Positions 9,379-16,696 of a stretch of 18,215 nt of DNA are shown piece after piece. The stretch is taken from the NCBI GenBank assembly GCA_034112085.1, contig JAWUWD010000099.1, forward strand, positions 1-18,215, read 5' to 3'. Below the pieces are notes generated by a model, which was given only the letters and a program-made list of their open reading frames with translations, ran no database searches and was not told the origin of the DNA. A program made the position numbers and the translations under genes. The DNA is from JAWUWD01 sp034112085. GTDB lineage: Bacteria > Bacteroidota > Bacteroidia > Cytophagales > Cyclobacteriaceae. Position 1 is the first letter of the stretch, and each line of letters begins with the position of its first letter.

Positions 9379-10005
9379 TTAATCTTCTGATCCTTTTTGA
9401 CTTATGACTCTAGTGAGAATACTACGGCCTAGAGTTACTTCATCAGTATACTCAAGTTCTCCACCTATTGATATTCCACGAGCGATGGTGGAAATTTTTA
9501 TATTAGATGGATTTAGTTTTTTAGTCAAGAAAAATGCGGTGGTATCACCTTCCATTGTTGCGCTCAAGGCAAATATAACCTCCTTTACCTCACTTGAAGG
9601 GTCCAATATTCTTGCAACTAACGTATCAACATTTAATTCTGAAGGGCCGATCCCGTTTATTGGAGAAATCACACCACCAAGTATATGATAGACCCCATTA
9701 TATTGAGCAGTATTTTCTATCGCCAGGACGTCACGAGTATCCTCCACAATACAGATAACCGTTTGATCTCTGCGATGGCTCTTACAAATATTGCAAATAG
9801 CTTCATCAGCGATATTGTGACATTTCTGACAGTAAACGGTTTTTGTACGCAGGTCTATCAATGATTCTGAGAGTGCTTTGGTATGGTCTTCGTTAGATTT
9901 AAGTAGATGAAGTGCGAGACGTAGAGCTGTCTTTTTACCAATTCCAGGGAGCCTGGATATTTCTTCTACTGCACGTTCTATATACTTGGAGGGATAAACA
10001 TGCAT
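9379..10005 (-). CDS. recR: Recombination mediator protein RecR
   Basis: The 208-residue product has the normal RecR length and every family part. A helix-hairpin-helix segment lies near residues 17-35 (SRLPGIGKKTALRLALHLL). A four-cysteine zinc finger uses C59, C62, C71 and C74 (CQKC and CNIC). A Toprim domain begins at about 84 (ICIVEDTRDVLAIE), and the conserved C-terminal segment reads ARGISIGGELEYTDE. RecR acts with RecO (and RecF) to load RecA on single-stranded gaps during recombinational repair in the cytoplasm. It lies 31 nt downstream of clpS on the same strand with no clear promoter between, so it is probably read from the clpS promoter. The ATG start places the protein directly at the usual MxxYPSKxIE-like family N-terminus. 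Confidence 0.97.
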   Translation of the reverse strand: MHVYPSKYIERAVEEISRLPGIGKKTALRLALHLLKSNEDHTKALSESLIDLRTKTVYCQKCHNIADEAICNICKSHRRDQTVICIVEDTRDVLAIENTAQYNGVYHILGGVISPINGIGPSELNVDTLVARILDPSSEVKEVIFALSATMEGDTTAFFLTKKLNPSNIKISTIARGISIGGELEYTDEVTLGRSILTRVISQKGSED

Positions 10006-10036
10006 AAGTTAGATATCAAAGAGTAAAGTTGAAGTA

Positions 10037-10312
10037 TTAAATAATGCGTGCATCTATCCCTGCTTCACAGATAGCAGACTTCATCGGTTTTAGCATCGAA
10101 TAGTCACCTTTTTTGATACAACACTTCCCCTTGTAATGAATCAGCCAAGTACATTGTTCAGCTTGTTCGTTGGTATGATCACATACTTTAATTAGTGTGT
10201 TGGTCACATGTTCGAATGTGTTCACGTCATCATTAAAGATCATGAGATCATTGAGGTCGGTAGTTTTTTCTACAACTTCTAATACTTCTTCCGCTTGAAA
10301 ACTATGGCTCAT
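10037..10312 (-). CDS. clpS: ATP-dependent Clp protease adaptor ClpS
   Basis: The 91-residue product matches the ClpS family: the core LMIFNDDVNTFEHV, then LIHYKGK and a C-terminal EAGIDARI strand. By analogy with characterised ClpS proteins, N27, D28 and H59 occupy the positions that bind the alpha-amino group of N-degron substrates. ClpS hands proteins with bulky hydrophobic N-termini to a Clp AAA+ unfoldase for degradation. The cysteine-rich stretch (CTWLIHYKGKCC) is, from memory, usual in Bacteroidota ClpS. It is the first gene of a clpS-recR unit, has a strong promoter 21-51 nt upstream, and is divergent from the symporter gene. Confidence 0.93.
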   Translation of the reverse strand: MSHSFQAEEVLEVVEKTTDLNDLMIFNDDVNTFEHVTNTLIKVCDHTNEQAEQCTWLIHYKGKCCIKKGDYSMLKPMKSAICEAGIDARII

Positions 10313-10332
10313 TGAATGGGGATTTGGTTTGT

Positions 10333-10363
10333 CAAAGGTAAAAAAAATAACAATCTTGGCAAA
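10333..10363 (-). promoter_or_regulatory. Bacteroidota-type promoter for clpS-recR
   Basis: Read on the minus strand, TTTG (10363-10360) is followed after 19 nt by TACCTTTG (10340-10333), an exact match to TAnnTTTG with the usual spacing. Transcription would start near 10326, giving a leader of about 14 nt before the clpS ATG. No equally good match for the symporter was seen on the plus strand of this gap. Confidence 0.75.
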
Positions 10364-10382
10364 GTTTTAGAATCAATCACAT

Positions 10383-11816
10383 ATGACTCCACTTATTGCC
10401 TTGTCCGTTATTTCGGGCTATTTCTTAGTATTGGTCTTGATCGCAAACCTTACCTCAGGCAAGAGTGATGACCTGACGTTTTTCACTGGCAACAAACAAT
10501 CTCCATGGTATTTAGTGGCCTTTGGGATGATTGGAGCTTCGCTATCAGGAGTCACATTTATTTCCGTGCCAGGCTGGGTGGCTACTACGCAGTTTGGCTA
10601 TATGCAGATGGTACTAGGGTACTTGGTAGGTTATCTGATAATAGGGACTGTCCTATTGCCACTGTATTATCGCCTCAATCTAGTTTCGATATATACTTAT
10701 CTGGAGCAGCGTTTTGGTTTTTGGTCATATAAGACGGGGGCCTTTTTCTTCCTGCTTTCTCGGACAATTGGTGCCGCGTTTAGACTTTTCTTAGTTGCAG
10801 GAGTGTTACAGTTCGTGATGTTTGATGAGTGGGGAGTACCATTTTGGCTTACAGTTCTCATTACTATTGGGCTTATATGGCTTTACACTTTTAGAGGAGG
10901 AATCAAGACGATAGTCTGGACCGATGCATTGCAGACATTCTTTATGTTATTAGCTGTTGGAGTTACTATAATTTTTATTGCACAGGAATTAAATTTTACA
11001 TTTACAGAACTTACTGATGCAGTGATCAATAGCAAATACTCAAATATCTTTGTTTGGGACTGGAATGCAGGAAATCATTTTGTCAAACAATTTTTCTCAG
11101 GAGCATTTATTGCCATTGTGATGACGGGGTTAGATCAAGACATGATGCAAAAGAATCTGACTTGCAGGAGCATAGGCGATGCTCAAAAGAATATGTTTTG
11201 GTTCAGTATAGTATTAGTATTTGTGAACTTATTGTTCCTAACCCTTGGTGCCTTATTATTCATATATGCAGGGAATTTTCAGATTGCCTTGCCGTCAAGA
11301 TCAGATGATTTGTTCCCAATGCTGGCGATAGATCATTTTTCGCTATTTACGGGAGTGATTTTTTTATTAGGAATTACAGCCGCGGCTTACTCTAGTGCTG
11401 ATTCTGCATTGACTTCGTTGACCACTTCTTTCTGCGTAGATTTTCTTGGCAAAGACGGTGAGAAGAATAAAACTCAAGGAAACACTAGAATGAAGGTTCA
11501 TTTGGGGTTTTCCATATTGCTTTTTTTAGTGATCATAATTTTTAGATTCATTAATGATGATAGTGTGATTAGTGTAGTCTTTAAAGTTGCAGGGTATACA
11601 TATGGACCATTACTTGGTCTGTACACCTTTGGTTTATTCACCAAATGGCAAGTGAGGGATAAGCTAGTACCTTGGATTTGCTTGGGTGCTCCAATACTCA
11701 GCTATGTAATTGATGCGACCACTGGAGGTTGGTTTGGATTCTTTATCTTAGCAGTTAATGGATTGATTACTTTTATGGGCCTTATGGTAATCAAAAGAAA
11801 CGATAAATATGCTTAA
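10383..11816 (+). CDS. Sodium:solute symporter (SSS family)
   Basis: The 477-residue protein is strongly hydrophobic, with about 12-13 membrane helices spread over its whole length. SSS family hallmarks include the N-terminal FFTGNKQSPWYLVAFGMIGASLSG, the GYLIIGTVLLPLYYRLNLVSIYTYLEQRFG region, an FRGGIKTIVWTDALQ loop, GLDQDMMQKNLTCRS, and AAAYSSADSALTSLTTS, whose serines fit the family's sodium (Na2) site. Family members use the sodium gradient to bring in sugars, amino acids, nucleosides or organic acids; the substrate cannot be told from sequence alone. The length is normal for Bacteroidota members that lack extra C-terminal helices. It starts at an ATG 70 nt from the divergent clpS gene; its own promoter is not obvious. 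tRNA-Val follows 43 nt after the stop. Confidence 0.94.
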   Translation: MTPLIALSVISGYFLVLVLIANLTSGKSDDLTFFTGNKQSPWYLVAFGMIGASLSGVTFISVPGWVATTQFGYMQMVLGYLVGYLIIGTVLLPLYYRLNLVSIYTYLEQRFGFWSYKTGAFFFLLSRTIGAAFRLFLVAGVLQFVMFDEWGVPFWLTVLITIGLIWLYTFRGGIKTIVWTDALQTFFMLLAVGVTIIFIAQELNFTFTELTDAVINSKYSNIFVWDWNAGNHFVKQFFSGAFIAIVMTGLDQDMMQKNLTCRSIGDAQKNMFWFSIVLVFVNLLFLTLGALLFIYAGNFQIALPSRSDDLFPMLAIDHFSLFTGVIFLLGITAAAYSSADSALTSLTTSFCVDFLGKDGEKNKTQGNTRMKVHLGFSILLFLVIIIFRFINDDSVISVVFKVAGYTYGPLLGLYTFGLFTKWQVRDKLVPWICLGAPILSYVIDATTGGWFGFFILAVNGLITFMGLMVIKRNDKYA

Positions 11817-11859
11817 TTTTCCTTGCTTCTGTTCCGTAAGTAAAGTTAATTAGTATTCT

Positions 11860-11937
11860 GGGGTATTAGCTCAGTTGGTTTAGAGCGCTGCCTTGACAGG
11901 GCAGAGGTCACTGGTTCGAATCCAGTATGTCCCACCA
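11860..11937 (+). tRNA. tRNA-Val (anticodon GAC)
   Basis: A complete cloverleaf can be drawn. The acceptor stem GGGGTAT pairs with ATGTCCC through two G-T pairs. The D arm is GCTC-AGTTGGTTTA-GAGC, the anticodon arm CTGCC-TTGACAG-GGCAG with GAC at 11895-11897, the variable loop AGGTC, and the T arm ACTGG-TTCGAAT-CCAGT. The discriminator A and the 3' CCA (11935-11937) are encoded. GAC reads the valine codons GUC and GUU. A rho-independent terminator starts 7 nt downstream. Confidence 0.97.
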
Positions 11938-11943
11938 TTATTA

Positions 11944-11970
11944 GACTTCACATTTGTGAGGTCTTTTTTT
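11944..11970 (+). terminator. Rho-independent terminator after tRNA-Val
   Basis: An 8-bp stem GACTTCAC / GTGAGGTC (one G-T pair) with an ATTT loop is followed at once by seven T residues. It lies 6 nt after the tRNA CCA end, so it should end the tRNA transcript and any read-through from the symporter gene. Confidence 0.85.
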
Positions 11971-11983
11971 GTGATAAATTTGC

Positions 11984-12019
11984 AAAAAAAAAGCAGTTCT
12001 GTAATTAAACAGAACTGCT
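11984..12019 (-). terminator. Minus-strand rho-independent terminator
   Basis: A perfect 11-bp stem AGCAGTTCTGT (11992-12002) / ACAGAACTGCT (12009-12019) with a 6-nt loop is flanked on the left by an A-run (11984-11992), which becomes a T-run on the minus strand. No T-run follows on the plus strand, so it works for leftward transcripts only. The nearest leftward gene is the alkyltransferase-like gene, whose stop is 176 nt upstream of the hairpin. Confidence 0.8.
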
Positions 12020-12195
12020 ACATAGTACTCTCACTTTCCAACTTCACATAATCAACTAAATTACTTCCACCATGATAATATCAATAGCTGTGCCAATGGT
12101 TAATTACAGCCACTATATAGCGTTTTAGTTTTTTTTGAGGCTAAATCCGATTGAAAATATGTCAATATTGAGATTTTTTTTCTCAAAACGAGATT
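12020..12195. other. Intergenic stretch between alkyltransferase-like gene and minus-strand terminator
   Basis: This stretch holds no open frame of useful length on either strand. A 6-bp dyad TTGAGA/TCTCAA with a T7 loop (12168-12186) lies 9 nt past the alkyltransferase-like stop codon. The rest is AT-rich. It may be a long 3' untranslated region or a small RNA ending at the hairpin at 11992-12019. Confidence 0.4.
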
Positions 12196-12525
12196 TCATA
12201 TTCCTAACTCAATGATTGGGTCCCAGAATATTTTCTTGAAACCTATGATTTGATCATCTTTTACTATTATTCCTTCTGACTCAAGTAGTTCTTGCATTTG
12301 GTTTGGTTGAGAAAAGTTATTCTTCCCAGAGAGCAGCCCCACCCGATTAACTACACGATGAGCTGGGACATCAGGCGGACACCCGTTCATGGCCCACCCA
12401 ACCATTCTTGCACTACTTTTTAATCCTAAATAATTGGCAATTGCACCATAGCTGGTTGCCCTTCCAGTTGGGATTAGTCTGACTACCTCATGTACATCTT
12501 GAAAGAAACTTGTTTTATCACTCAT
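12196..12525 (-). CDS. Alkyltransferase-like (ATL) DNA-binding protein of the MGMT family, catalytic Cys replaced by Ala
   Basis: The 109-residue protein aligns with the C-terminal DNA-binding domain of O6-alkylguanine-DNA alkyltransferase: GRATSYGAIA (Tyr26 at the base-flipping position), SSARMVGWAMN (Arg40 as the likely arginine finger) and the active-site motif. That motif is PAHRVVN where active enzymes have PCHRVVN, so Ala55 replaces the alkyl-accepting cysteine. The N-terminal MGMT domain is absent. Proteins like this (ATLs; TTHA1564 of Thermus also has Ala, yeast Atl1 has Trp) cannot remove alkyl groups but bind O6-alkylguanine and direct the lesion to nucleotide excision repair. A role as a DNA-damage sensor is therefore likely by family. 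It lies 84 nt downstream of the M61 peptidase gene on the same strand and could share its transcript. Confidence 0.92.
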   Translation of the reverse strand: MSDKTSFFQDVHEVVRLIPTGRATSYGAIANYLGLKSSARMVGWAMNGCPPDVPAHRVVNRVGLLSGKNNFSQPNQMQELLESEGIIVKDDQIIGFKKIFWDPIIELGI

Positions 12526-12609
12526 TTATATGGGATTTTGGGATCGCTTCACAAAAATTGCGATTATTGATTATAGGTTTTTTTATGGAAAATTTCAGAT
12601 AAATTTCAA

Positions 12610-14286
12610 TCATTCTAGTAACCACTTTTGAAATGCATTTTTTTGCTTTACACTTCTGTTTGCAGTTTGATGAACCTGGTAATATTCAAAATAGCGTTGA
12701 TCAGTCGATGTCAATTCAACATCTATTTCTCGGTGGTTTCGCTTAACCTTTAGCTTGATTTCATTTAGGCCTGATTCTATGACCTTTGACAAATTCAGAA
12801 CATAATCACCAATTGACAACTTCTTTTCAGCGAGAGATTTGGGGTGAATTTTAATTATACAGTTCTCTTCATTGACTCTGAATCCCCAATGGGATTCGTT
12901 TTTAAGAGAAGCTTGCATTACTTGTAAGTTGCATCCAAATTTATCTAAGAGGGAAGCAAGGAGCTTATCTATTGGATTCGTTCCATAGATGAAATTATCC
13001 ATAAACCCCTTCCAATCTAGTGTTGTGTATTCATTAAGTATGTCAATAATATTTTTAGAGCTGTATCCAATGCCGGGTTTCCCAAATTCCACCCATAATA
13101 AGCGTACTACATCATCAAGACTTTTTGAGTGAGCGCTAGATACCCGTATTTGCAAGTCAAGTATTAGGGCAATCAAAGCACCTTCATTATAAATTGAAAC
13201 TTTACGATTTGGAGTGCCTGTAACATAGCCATCGAGCCATAAGTCTACTGAGGAAGCTGCAACTGACATATTGCTTCTTCCGAAATTCTCAAAATGACCC
13301 CGGAGCATCTTGTTCACCTTGGATAGGTACCAATCGATGTCTAGAACACCACTTCGAACTAAAAATAAATCTCCATAATAGGTCGTGAACCCTTCCGCAA
13401 CATAGCCTGTATCAAAATAGTTTTCTTTACTAAAGTCATACGGTAGCATTTCTTTTGGACGTATTCTAATCACATTCCAGGTATGAAACAATTCATGACT
13501 ACTAATACCCAATAGGGCCTGATATAGAGGCGCGTCATTCAGTTCATTAGCTGGACCCAGTGTGATTGTTGTAGAATTCCAGTGCTCTACCCCATGATAG
13601 TGTTTATATGGAAGAGCTTGTATGAGGAAGTGATAATCTTCACAAGGGAAATCTCCTATCATATTGATTTGAGACTTTGAGATTTTTTCAAAGTCATGAA
13701 TCATTTGCGCAGTATTAATCTGATGTGGCCCATTGATCCAAATATGAAAATTTGTGTTCTCAACCATGTATTGGTGGTGATCCAAATGACTACTTGCTAT
13801 CATTGGACTATCTACCAAATGATAGTAAGAATCTGCAACTAGGACATTCTTTTGTTTTTCGAAAAGTCCTGTTGCAATATGATAATCGTCAGGAAGTTCT
13901 AACTCAACGATACAAGGATCATCAATCCTCTCTTGAACGTAAACCATGCAATTGATGAAGTTTAGGTATAGTTGCTCGTCATCAAGCCATGAATTTCCAG
14001 CATCCATTTTGAATGCAAAATAGGTGTAATTTATGATTAAATGAGTGTTTTTGCTTGAGTCCACCACCCAGCTGTCTTTAGATACTTTGTTGATGCCTAG
14101 TTGATTTCCATTATGGTCTACAGCCTCAATCTTCAATATGTTTTTGGCAAAGTTCGCTATCTCATATCTGCCAGGACGCCATGATGGGAGATGAATTTGA
14201 ATCGAATCACTCGAGATGTCGTTTATTTCCAAGGAAATATCTACACAGTGGGTCAGTGGATTGTTATAAGAGATGACATACTTCAT
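12610..14286 (-). CDS. M61 family metallo-aminopeptidase (glycyl aminopeptidase type)
   Basis: From the ATG at 14286 the product has 558 residues, close to the family norm. An upstream in-frame TTG at 14304 adds six residues but is less likely, since the family N-terminus fits MKYVISYNNPLTHCVDISL. Residues 1-160 form the beta-rich N-terminal domain, including LPSWRPGRYEIANFA. The zinc site is HELFHTWN (HExxH at 264-268), with the third ligand probably Glu298 in YVAEGFTTYYGDL. The VEHWNSTTI loop before it is also typical. The last 120 residues contain a degenerate PDZ domain (SLAEKKLSIGDYVLNL). M61 enzymes release N-terminal glycine or alanine from peptides. No signal peptide is seen, so a cytoplasmic place is likely. 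Upstream lies the divergent rpmH promoter region. Confidence 0.93.
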   Translation of the reverse strand: MKYVISYNNPLTHCVDISLEINDISSDSIQIHLPSWRPGRYEIANFAKNILKIEAVDHNGNQLGINKVSKDSWVVDSSKNTHLIINYTYFAFKMDAGNSWLDDEQLYLNFINCMVYVQERIDDPCIVELELPDDYHIATGLFEKQKNVLVADSYYHLVDSPMIASSHLDHHQYMVENTNFHIWINGPHQINTAQMIHDFEKISKSQINMIGDFPCEDYHFLIQALPYKHYHGVEHWNSTTITLGPANELNDAPLYQALLGISSHELFHTWNVIRIRPKEMLPYDFSKENYFDTGYVAEGFTTYYGDLFLVRSGVLDIDWYLSKVNKMLRGHFENFGRSNMSVAASSVDLWLDGYVTGTPNRKVSIYNEGALIALILDLQIRVSSAHSKSLDDVVRLLWVEFGKPGIGYSSKNIIDILNEYTTLDWKGFMDNFIYGTNPIDKLLASLLDKFGCNLQVMQASLKNESHWGFRVNEENCIIKIHPKSLAEKKLSIGDYVLNLSKVIESGLNEIKLKVKRNHREIDVELTSTDQRYFEYYQVHQTANRSVKQKNAFQKWLLE

Positions 14287-14402
14287 GTGATAAATAAAAG
14301 CCAAAAAGATGTTATATCCATGATTTTGAAGTAGTTTTACACTTGTATTAGATCCATACAGTCAAAGTGCTGGAGTTAGGACTAATAAATTTATCATGTG
14401 TA

Positions 14403-14433
14403 TTGGTATATGTCAAAAAGACAGTTACCTTTG
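14403..14433 (+). promoter_or_regulatory. Bacteroidota-type promoter for the rpmH-rnpA cluster
   Basis: TTG (14403-14405) is followed after 20 nt by TACCTTTG (14426-14433), an exact TAnnTTTG -7 element. The start of transcription should fall near 14439, about 19 nt before the rpmH ATG. It is the only good promoter match seen for the run of genes up to 17895. Confidence 0.78.
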
Positions 14434-14444
14434 CAGCCCTAATA

Positions 14445-14456
14445 ATGAAAAAGTAA
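14445..14456 (+). other. Three-codon mini-ORF in the rpmH leader
   Basis: ATG AAA AAG TAA ends 1 nt before the rpmH ATG and is in a different frame from it (offset 13 nt). It lies almost at the predicted 5' end of the transcript. It could compete for initiation or couple to rpmH translation, or be a chance product of A-rich sequence. Confidence 0.3.
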
Positions 14457-14457
14457 A

Positions 14458-14613
14458 ATGAAAAGAACATTTCAACCTTCGAAAAGAAAGAGAAAAAATA
14501 AGCACGGATTCAAGTCAAGAATGGAGTCGGCTAACGGTAGAGCAGTGATAGCTAGAAGAAGAGCAAAAGGAAGAAAGAAACTTACTGTTTCTGACGAGAA
14601 GACACACAAATAA
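14458..14613 (+). CDS. rpmH: 50S ribosomal protein bL34
   Basis: The 51-residue protein is short and very basic with the bL34 signature: MKRTFQPSKRKRKNKHGFKS at the N-terminus, then RMESANGRAVIARRRAKGRK. The C-terminal tail (LTVSDEKTHK) has the length usual in Bacteroidota. It binds 23S rRNA in the large ribosomal subunit. The start is fixed by the conserved MKRTFQP N-terminus and by the promoter just upstream. It comes directly before rnpA (42 nt to the chosen start), the arrangement found in most bacteria. Confidence 0.98.
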   Translation: MKRTFQPSKRKRKNKHGFKSRMESANGRAVIARRRAKGRKKLTVSDEKTHK

Positions 14614-14655
14614 GCAGACTCTTATTTGGGTTGTGTTTTTGATAAATACAATACC

Positions 14656-15036
14656 ATGGGTTTAAGAACATTCGGCAAGTCCGAAAAACTCTGTAGTAAA
14701 AAATTAATAAAGGAACTTTTTAATCGAGGTTCCTCTTTTTATGTGTACCCTTTTAAGGTAATATTCTTACCTAATCTTGATCAAAACGTCTCGGAACATC
14801 AATTGCTGATCTCTGTCCCAAAGAGAATTTTTAAGAAGGCTGTTGATAGAAATTTGATCAAAAGAAGAATCAGCGAAGCCTACCGATTGAATAAAAAGTC
14901 CTTTCCAGCAAGCGCTGATAATAATCTAATGATTGCGTATATTTATACGGCAAAAGAATCATTGAAACAACAGGTAATCCAGGAAAAACTAATAAGCACA
15001 TTATTACGTTTGAGTAAAGAAACTTCTCAGGATTGA
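14656..15036 (+). CDS. rnpA: Ribonuclease P protein component
   Basis: From the ATG at 14656 the product has 126 residues, the usual size; an in-frame TTG at 14626 would add ten residues that do not fit the family start. The N-terminus (LRTFGKSEKLCSKKLIKELFNRG) matches RnpA, and the signature basic helix is clear: VPKRIFKKAVDRNLIKRRIS, with RNLIKRR at residues 65-71. The protein binds the RNase P RNA and helps it cut 5' leaders from precursor tRNAs. It follows rpmH as in most bacteria. Its TGA stop (15034-15036) lies 11 nt before the preferred ATG of the S41 peptidase gene, or overlaps that gene's alternative TTG. Confidence 0.95.
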   Translation: MGLRTFGKSEKLCSKKLIKELFNRGSSFYVYPFKVIFLPNLDQNVSEHQLLISVPKRIFKKAVDRNLIKRRISEAYRLNKKSFPASADNNLMIAYIYTAKESLKQQVIQEKLISTLLRLSKETSQD

Positions 15037-15047
15037 AACAAGAACCA

Positions 15048-16694
15048 ATGGCAATTAATAAAAAAGCCTCCATCATTGCACTTTTAATAGTTACCATCTC
15101 AGTACTGGCATTCAAGGCGCCAGATAATAAGTATTTTGAGATAGCACGTAACCTAGACATTTTTGCCACTTTATTTAAAGAAGTCAACGCCTACTATGTA
15201 GACGAAATAGATCCTGAGGAATTGGTCTCAACAGGGATTCATGCAATGTTAGCTTCTCTAGATCCTTACACTACATACATTCCCGAGGAGCATTTGGAAG
15301 ATTACCGTACGATGACTACAGGTTTGTATGGTGGGATAGGAGCTGTCGTTGGCACTGTCAATAATAAGACAGTGATTACTATGCTATATGAAGGATATGG
15401 CGCGCATAAAGCCGGGCTTAAAATAGGAGACCAAATAATTCAAATTGATAGAACCGAGATAGGGAATAAGGAGACGGGAGCAGCTACAGAACTACTGAAG
15501 GGACAGCCTGGATCTAGTTTATTGATGAAAGTACTGCGAAACAATGATGAAGAAATATCCTTCACGTTTGATAGAGAAACAATAAGAATAGAAAATGTAC
15601 CTTTTCATAAGATCATTAGTGCTGATGTAGGATATATTCGATTGTCTGATTTCACATTAGGAGCTAGTCGTGAAGTCGAGCAAGCTGTCAAGGATTTAAA
15701 GAAAGAAGGAGCTAATAAATTGATTATTGATTTGAGGGGTAATCCTGGTGGACTTCTGAGCGAAGCTATTAATGTATCGAATCTGTTTATTCCAAGGGGT
15801 AAGGAAGTAGTTTCTACTAAAGGGAAAGTAGAAGAATGGAATAAGATTTATAAAGGCCTGAATCAGCCTCTTGACAAAGACATTCCAATGGTTGTATTGA
15901 TTAATAATTCGAGCGCTTCAGCTGCAGAAATTGTAGCTGGTGTTATACAGGATTATGACCGGGGAGTATTGATAGGAAGAAGGACCTTTGGCAAAGGTCT
16001 TGTACAGGCAACACGCCCTTTGTCTTATAATTCGCAATTGAAGGTAACTACAGCAAAATATTATATACCAAGTGGCCGATGTATTCAGGCCATAGATTAT
16101 GCAGAGAGAAATGCGGATGGAGACGTTAGTCTAATTTCAGACTCTCTTAAGGTGGCATTTAAAACTGAAAATAATAGAACAGTTTATGATGGAGGAGGAT
16201 TACAGCCTGATATATCTGTTGCTGGCAATGAATGGAGTGTGTTTGCGATGGACGTCATGAGGGCAGGAGTGATATTTAATTTTGCAAATACATACTATCA
16301 TAGCCATGAATCCATAAGTGAGCCTGATATATTTGACTTGTCTGATCAAGATTACAACATTTTTGTTGAGCAATTGGAGAATACTGGATTTGATTTCTCA
16401 TCATCAATAGAATCTATTGTAGATGAGTTGGTGTCAACAGTTAATGATGAGGAAATGTCTCAAGAGATAATTGATAAGGTCCATGATATTAAACGCACTG
16501 TAGGCGGGAATGTAAAGCAAGAATTTATTGATCATAAGGATGAGATTAGGAGATTACTGAGGCAAGAGATAGTTTCAAGATATTACTTTAATAAAGGGAG
16601 TATTCAGGGAGCATTGGTTGGAGATAGAGACCTAAAGTCTGCGATTGATATTTTATCGGATACGAAAAGTTATAATGAAATTTTATCTAAATAG
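15048..16694 (+). CDS. Membrane-anchored S41 C-terminal processing peptidase (CtpA/Prc type)
   Basis: From the ATG at 15048 the product has 548 residues; a TTG at 15033, overlapping the rnpA stop, would add five. Residues 5-24 (ASIIALLIVTISVLAF) form a membrane anchor or signal sequence. A PDZ domain covers about 90-175 (GGIGAVVGTVNN, AHKAGLKIGDQIIQI). The S41 core follows: KLIIDLRGNPGGLLSEAI, then the catalytic serine in SSASAAEIVAGVIQD (Ser291) and lysine in RRTFGKGLVQ (Lys316), 25 residues apart as in E. coli Tsp/Prc (Ser430, Lys455). The C-terminal 200 residues are an acidic helical extension of a type seen in Bacteroidota homologues. It should cleave C-termini of periplasmic or exported proteins. 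Its place between rnpA and tsaB is close to a layout I recall from Bacteroidota genomes. Confidence 0.94.
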   Translation: MAINKKASIIALLIVTISVLAFKAPDNKYFEIARNLDIFATLFKEVNAYYVDEIDPEELVSTGIHAMLASLDPYTTYIPEEHLEDYRTMTTGLYGGIGAVVGTVNNKTVITMLYEGYGAHKAGLKIGDQIIQIDRTEIGNKETGAATELLKGQPGSSLLMKVLRNNDEEISFTFDRETIRIENVPFHKIISADVGYIRLSDFTLGASREVEQAVKDLKKEGANKLIIDLRGNPGGLLSEAINVSNLFIPRGKEVVSTKGKVEEWNKIYKGLNQPLDKDIPMVVLINNSSASAAEIVAGVIQDYDRGVLIGRRTFGKGLVQATRPLSYNSQLKVTTAKYYIPSGRCIQAIDYAERNADGDVSLISDSLKVAFKTENNRTVYDGGGLQPDISVAGNEWSVFAMDVMRAGVIFNFANTYYHSHESISEPDIFDLSDQDYNIFVEQLENTGFDFSSSIESIVDELVSTVNDEEMSQEIIDKVHDIKRTVGGNVKQEFIDHKDEIRRLLRQEIVSRYYFNKGSIQGALVGDRDLKSAIDILSDTKSYNEILSK

Positions 16695-16696
16695 CG

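Noticed and set aside
12196..12525. Active methylated-DNA-protein cysteine methyltransferase (ogt/MGMT)
   Set aside because: The accepting cysteine is replaced by alanine (PAHR) and the N-terminal domain is absent, so it is alkyltransferase-like.
14287..14304. TTG start extending the M61 peptidase by six residues
   Set aside because: The ATG at 14286 fits the M61 N-terminus, and rare-codon starts are not needed here.
14626..14655. TTG start extending RnpA by ten residues
   Set aside because: The added residues do not match the family; the ATG at 14656 places LRTFGKSEKL at the usual N-terminus.
15033..15047. TTG start for the S41 peptidase overlapping the rnpA stop
   Set aside because: It is possible, but the ATG at 15048 gives a better signal-anchor start (short, then Lys-Lys, then hydrophobic).
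14870..15187. Open frame antisense to rnpA and the S41 gene
   Set aside because: It lies opposite two well-supported genes and shows no recognisable domain.
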